The notes beneath the pieces are model-generated. The model was given only the letters and a program-made list of their open reading frames with translations. It did not search any database and was not told the DNA's origin. A stretch of 10,047 nt of DNA from an uncultured Eubacteriales bacterium. Lineage in GTDB: Bacteria; Bacillota; Clostridia; Christensenellales; Aristaeellaceae. The position numbers were made by a program, and so were the translations under genes. Of this stretch, positions 6,416-10,047 are shown piece after piece (position 1 is the first letter of the stretch; the number at the start of each line of letters is the position of its first letter). Where the stretch lies: contig USCW01000046.1 of assembly GCA_900553315.1 (NCBI GenBank), positions 1 through 10,047 on the forward strand. The letters run 5' to 3'.

Positions 6416-7816
6416 ATGAGTGCTACTTATGAAAAAATTTCCGGCAACAAGGCGAAGCTGAGCTTCACCGTGCCCGCTGCCCAGTTTGAAGAAGCCATGC
6501 AGAAGGCTTATTTGAAGAATCGCGGCAAGATCAATGTGCCCGGCTTCCGCCGCGGCAAGGCGCCCCGCAAGCTGATCGAGACCATGTACGGCGAGGGCGT
6601 GTTCTATGACGACGCTTTCCAGGAAATCTTCCCCAACCTCTATGATGAGGCGGTGAAGGAGAACGATCTGCACGTGGTCGATCAGCCTGAGGTGGATGTG
6701 AAGGAGATCGGCGAGGGCAAGGATCTTGTGTTCACCTGCGAGGTGTTTGTGCGCCCCGACGTGACGCTGGGCGACTACAAGGGCCTGACCGTGGAAGTGA
6801 CCAAGCAGGAAGTGACCGACGCGGACATCGACGCCCGCATTGAGCAGGATCGTCAGAAGGTTGCCCGCACGGTGGACGTTGAGGGTCGTGCGCTGGAGAA
6901 CGGCGACACCGTGAACCTCGACTATGCTGGCAGCGTGGACGGCGTTGCCTTCGAGGGCGGCACGGCGGAGGGCCAGACCCTGACGCTGGGCTCCAACCAG
7001 TTCATCCCCGGCTTTGAAGAGCAGATGGTGGGCATGAATATCGGCGAGGAGAAGGACTTGAACGTGACCTTCCCCGAGCAGTATCACGCCGCTGAGCTGG
7101 CGGGCAAGGCTGCTGTGTTCCACGTAAAGGTGAACAGCGCCACCCACACCGAGCTGCCTGAGCTGAACGACGAGTTCGCTGCGGATGCCAGCGAGTACAA
7201 CACCTTTGCGGAGTACAAGGACAGCATCGTCAAGGAGCTGAACGAGAAGGCCGCGAAGAACAACGAAGTGGCTGTGGAGAATGCGCTGGTGGAGAAGGCT
7301 ACGGCCAACGCCCAGATGGACATCCCCGAGGCCATGATCCGCGATCAGGTGAACTACATCCTGCGTGAGATGCAGATGCGCATGGCGTATCAGGGACTGC
7401 GCCTGGAAGACTATCTGAAGTACACCGGCCAGACCGTTGAGCAGTTGGCGGGCATGTACAAGGGTGAAGCCGAGCAGCGTGTGAAGATGGAGCTGACCCT
7501 CGAGGCTATTCGCAAGGCTGAGGGTGTGGAGCCCACCGACGAGGATGTGCAGAAGCAGATTGCCGAGCAGGCGGAGCGCATGGGACAGAAGGTAGAGGAC
7601 TTCGAGAAGACCCTTACCGACGAGCAGCGCGGTTACCTGAAGGACAGTGCGGCCATCCAAAAGGTGGTTGAGCTGCTGAAGAAGGACTGCAAGGTGGAGG
7701 AGAAGAAGCCCGAGACCGAGGCGGCGGCTGAGGACGAGGTGCCCGCCAAGAAGGTTCCCGCCAAGCGCCGTGCCAAGAAGGCCGAGGCTGCCGAGGAGAG
7801 CAAGGACGCGGAGTAA
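6416..7816 (+). CDS. tig: Trigger factor (ribosome-associated chaperone and peptidyl-prolyl isomerase)
   Basis: Binds at the ribosome exit tunnel and helps nascent chains fold. GGAGG at 6404-6408 lies 7 nt before the ATG. The product has 466 residues. The N-terminal ribosome-binding domain (about 1-140) carries the signature GFRRGKAP (43-50). The FKBP-type isomerase domain (about 160-241) shows GDTVNLDYAG, FEGGTAEG and IPGFEEQMVGM. The helical C-terminal substrate-binding arms run to about 425. The last 40 residues form a charged Lys/Glu/Ala/Pro tail (KVPAKRRAKKAEAAEES) beyond the usual domain end. Arginine is almost always CGC or CGT, and codons look optimised as in the S1 gene, fitting high expression. 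It lies upstream of clpP and clpX, as is usual in Firmicutes. Confidence 0.97.
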   Translation: MSATYEKISGNKAKLSFTVPAAQFEEAMQKAYLKNRGKINVPGFRRGKAPRKLIETMYGEGVFYDDAFQEIFPNLYDEAVKENDLHVVDQPEVDVKEIGEGKDLVFTCEVFVRPDVTLGDYKGLTVEVTKQEVTDADIDARIEQDRQKVARTVDVEGRALENGDTVNLDYAGSVDGVAFEGGTAEGQTLTLGSNQFIPGFEEQMVGMNIGEEKDLNVTFPEQYHAAELAGKAAVFHVKVNSATHTELPELNDEFAADASEYNTFAEYKDSIVKELNEKAAKNNEVAVENALVEKATANAQMDIPEAMIRDQVNYILREMQMRMAYQGLRLEDYLKYTGQTVEQLAGMYKGEAEQRVKMELTLEAIRKAEGVEPTDEDVQKQIAEQAERMGQKVEDFEKTLTDEQRGYLKDSAAIQKVVELLKKDCKVEEKKPETEAAAEDEVPAKKVPAKRRAKKAEAAEESKDAE

Positions 7817-8036
7817 AAGCTCCACGCCTTTGAGGATAACAGGGTGAAATAAGCAGGGGTGCGCAGCAGATTTTCCCGTTTCCCGGTGGCATGAAATCCG
7901 TGCCCAGGGCATAGGATAGAGAAGCGGCGCATCCTTGCTTTTTCAAAATATCAGGCGAAAAACGCCCGCATACATGTGCCAAAGAACCAACTGCGCCGGG
8001 TGCTGCAAGCCCGGCATTCCAAAGGAGGCATGGGTC
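7817..8036 (+). other. Gap between tig and clpP, with small inverted repeats
   Basis: This 220-nt stretch has no convincing gene. It holds an imperfect palindrome at 7896-7917 (ATCC-TGCCC-A-GGGCA-GGAT), a small GGCG/CGCC hairpin at 7954-7966, and a GC-rich hairpin GCCGGG/CCCGGC at 7995-8015 with a 9-nt loop. The last ends 5 nt before the clpP Shine-Dalgarno AAAGGAGG (8021-8028). I see no clear terminator for tig, no confident promoter, and no CtsR-type or CIRCE operator. The clpP frame is open back to 7935, but that extension is Cys-rich, unlike ClpP, and lacks a ribosome site. Confidence 0.45.
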
Positions 8037-8633
8037 ATGACATTGGTGCCTATGGTAGTGGAGCAGACGAGTCGGGGAGAGCGCTCCTTCGACATTTATT
8101 CCCGTTTGCTGAAGGATCGTATTGTGTTCCTCGGCGGCGAGATCGACGATAATGTGGCCAATCTGGTAGTGGCTCAGCTGCTGTTTCTGGAAATGGAAAA
8201 CCCGGACGAGGATATTTCGCTGTACATCAACAGCCCCGGCGGCTCCGTGACGGCCGGCATGGCGATTTACGACACCATGCAGTATATCAAGCCGCAGGTG
8301 CGCACCGTATGCATCGGCATGGCTGCGTCCATGGGTGCGTTCCTGCTGATGGCGGGACAGAAAGGCAAGCGGCTGGCGCTGCCGAACAGCGAAGTGATGA
8401 TCCATCAGCCGCTGGGCGGTGCGCAGGGTCAGGCGACCGACGTGGCGATTCGCGCCGAGTGGCTGATGAAGACCAAGGAAAAGATGATCCGCATGATGGC
8501 TGAGATGACGGGACAGCCTATTGAAAAGGTAAAGCAGGACGTGGAGCGCGATTATTTCATGAGCGCGCAGGAAGCCCTGGACTACCATATCATTGACGAA
8601 ATTTATCAGCCCCGCGATAAGGCGGCCAAGTAA
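8037..8633 (+). CDS. clpP: ATP-dependent Clp protease proteolytic subunit
   Basis: Serine peptidase that forms the double-heptamer chamber of the Clp protease and degrades proteins fed by ClpX or other Clp ATPases. ATG 8037 follows AAAGGAGG by 8 nt and gives 198 residues, the normal length, starting MTLVPMVVEQTSRGERSFDIYSRLL as expected of mature or near-mature ClpP. ATG 8030 is too close and out of frame. The catalytic triad is S98 (GMAASMGA), H123 (MIHQPLGG) and D172 (ERDYFMS). The oxyanion-side SPGGSV is at 66-71. It lies 24 nt before clpX. No CtsR box is visible, so any stress control must work otherwise. Confidence 0.98.
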   Translation: MTLVPMVVEQTSRGERSFDIYSRLLKDRIVFLGGEIDDNVANLVVAQLLFLEMENPDEDISLYINSPGGSVTAGMAIYDTMQYIKPQVRTVCIGMAASMGAFLLMAGQKGKRLALPNSEVMIHQPLGGAQGQATDVAIRAEWLMKTKEKMIRMMAEMTGQPIEKVKQDVERDYFMSAQEALDYHIIDEIYQPRDKAAK

Positions 8634-8657
8634 AGTTTTTTCGAGAGAGGTAACGAA

Positions 8658-9956
<1,299 letters not shown>

Positions 9957-9965
9957 GGGGCGATT

Positions 9966-10007
9966 CCGGGGGAGAACACTTCTCTAAAGAGAAGCGTTCT
10001 CCCCCGG
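9966..10007 (+). terminator. Long inverted repeat after clpX, probable terminator
   Basis: CCGGGGGAGAAC (9966-9977) pairs perfectly with GTTCTCCCCCGG (9996-10007), and inside it CTTCTC (9979-9984) pairs with GAGAAG (9989-9994) around TAAA. Only one A/C mismatch breaks an 18-bp stem. It starts 9 nt after the clpX stop. The downstream sequence is ACCCCCTTTCG, with just three T, so it is a poor textbook terminator. It could also be a dispersed palindromic repeat or an mRNA 3'-end stabiliser. The window ends 40 nt later, in a G-rich stretch without a gene. Confidence 0.6.
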
Positions 10008-10047
10008 ACCCCCTTTCGAAGAGAAGGATGGAGGGAGACGCTGGGGG

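Noticed and set aside
6284..7912. 542-residue antisense ORF opposite tig, and 7614-9491 opposite clpP/clpX
   Set aside because: Both are shadows of strongly supported genes; neither has a plausible start region or family motif.
7935..8036. N-terminal extension of ClpP with a Cys-rich CAGCC segment
   Set aside because: The frame is open but has no Shine-Dalgarno, covers the GC-rich hairpin, and ClpP homologues begin near ATG 8037, which has an ideal ribosome site.

Overview
The window is a block of housekeeping genes from a bacterial chromosome, all on the + strand. It looks like a GC-rich member of the Clostridia (Firmicutes/Bacillota). This rests on three things: a cmk, plsC, ispH-rpsA string in which IspH is fused to ribosomal protein S1, a HutP-family gene upstream, and the tig, clpP, clpX order. 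A gut Christensenellales-like or Oscillospirales-like genome would fit, but the family cannot be fixed from this sequence alone. GC content was judged by eye, not computed.

Region 1 (1-3833) starts with the 3' part of a HutP-family gene cut by the window edge. Then come cytidylate kinase (cmk), an acyl-acyl carrier protein/CoA glycerolipid acyltransferase (plsC, overlapping cmk by the GTGA junction) and, after a 132-nt leader with three small inverted repeats, one long ORF. That ORF encodes IspH (last step of the MEP isoprenoid pathway) fused to a four-repeat S1 protein, and it ends at a strong intrinsic terminator. At the exact IspH/S1 boundary lies a near-perfect Shine-Dalgarno sequence followed by an in-frame ATG, and codon usage changes abruptly there. 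The gene may therefore make both a fusion and free S1.

Region 2 (3834-6261) holds thiamine pyrophosphokinase (thiN), which begins immediately after the terminator. A clear extended -10 promoter then drives purC (SAICAR synthase), followed at 9 nt by a secreted phosphodiester-glycosidase (NAGPA-domain) protein of unknown role.

Region 3 (6262-10047) is the protein-quality-control cluster. Trigger factor (tig) has its own promoter and a structured leader. A 220-nt gap follows, then clpP and clpX, which are 24 nt apart and surely one transcript. The window ends in a long, nearly perfect inverted repeat after clpX that resembles a terminator but lacks a good T-run.

I found no tRNA, rRNA, CRISPR array, insertion sequence or phage gene, and no candidate for a wholly new system. 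The most interesting points are the internal translation start in ispH-rpsA, the divergent HutP-like protein, and the inverted repeats in the ispH, tig and post-clpX regions.
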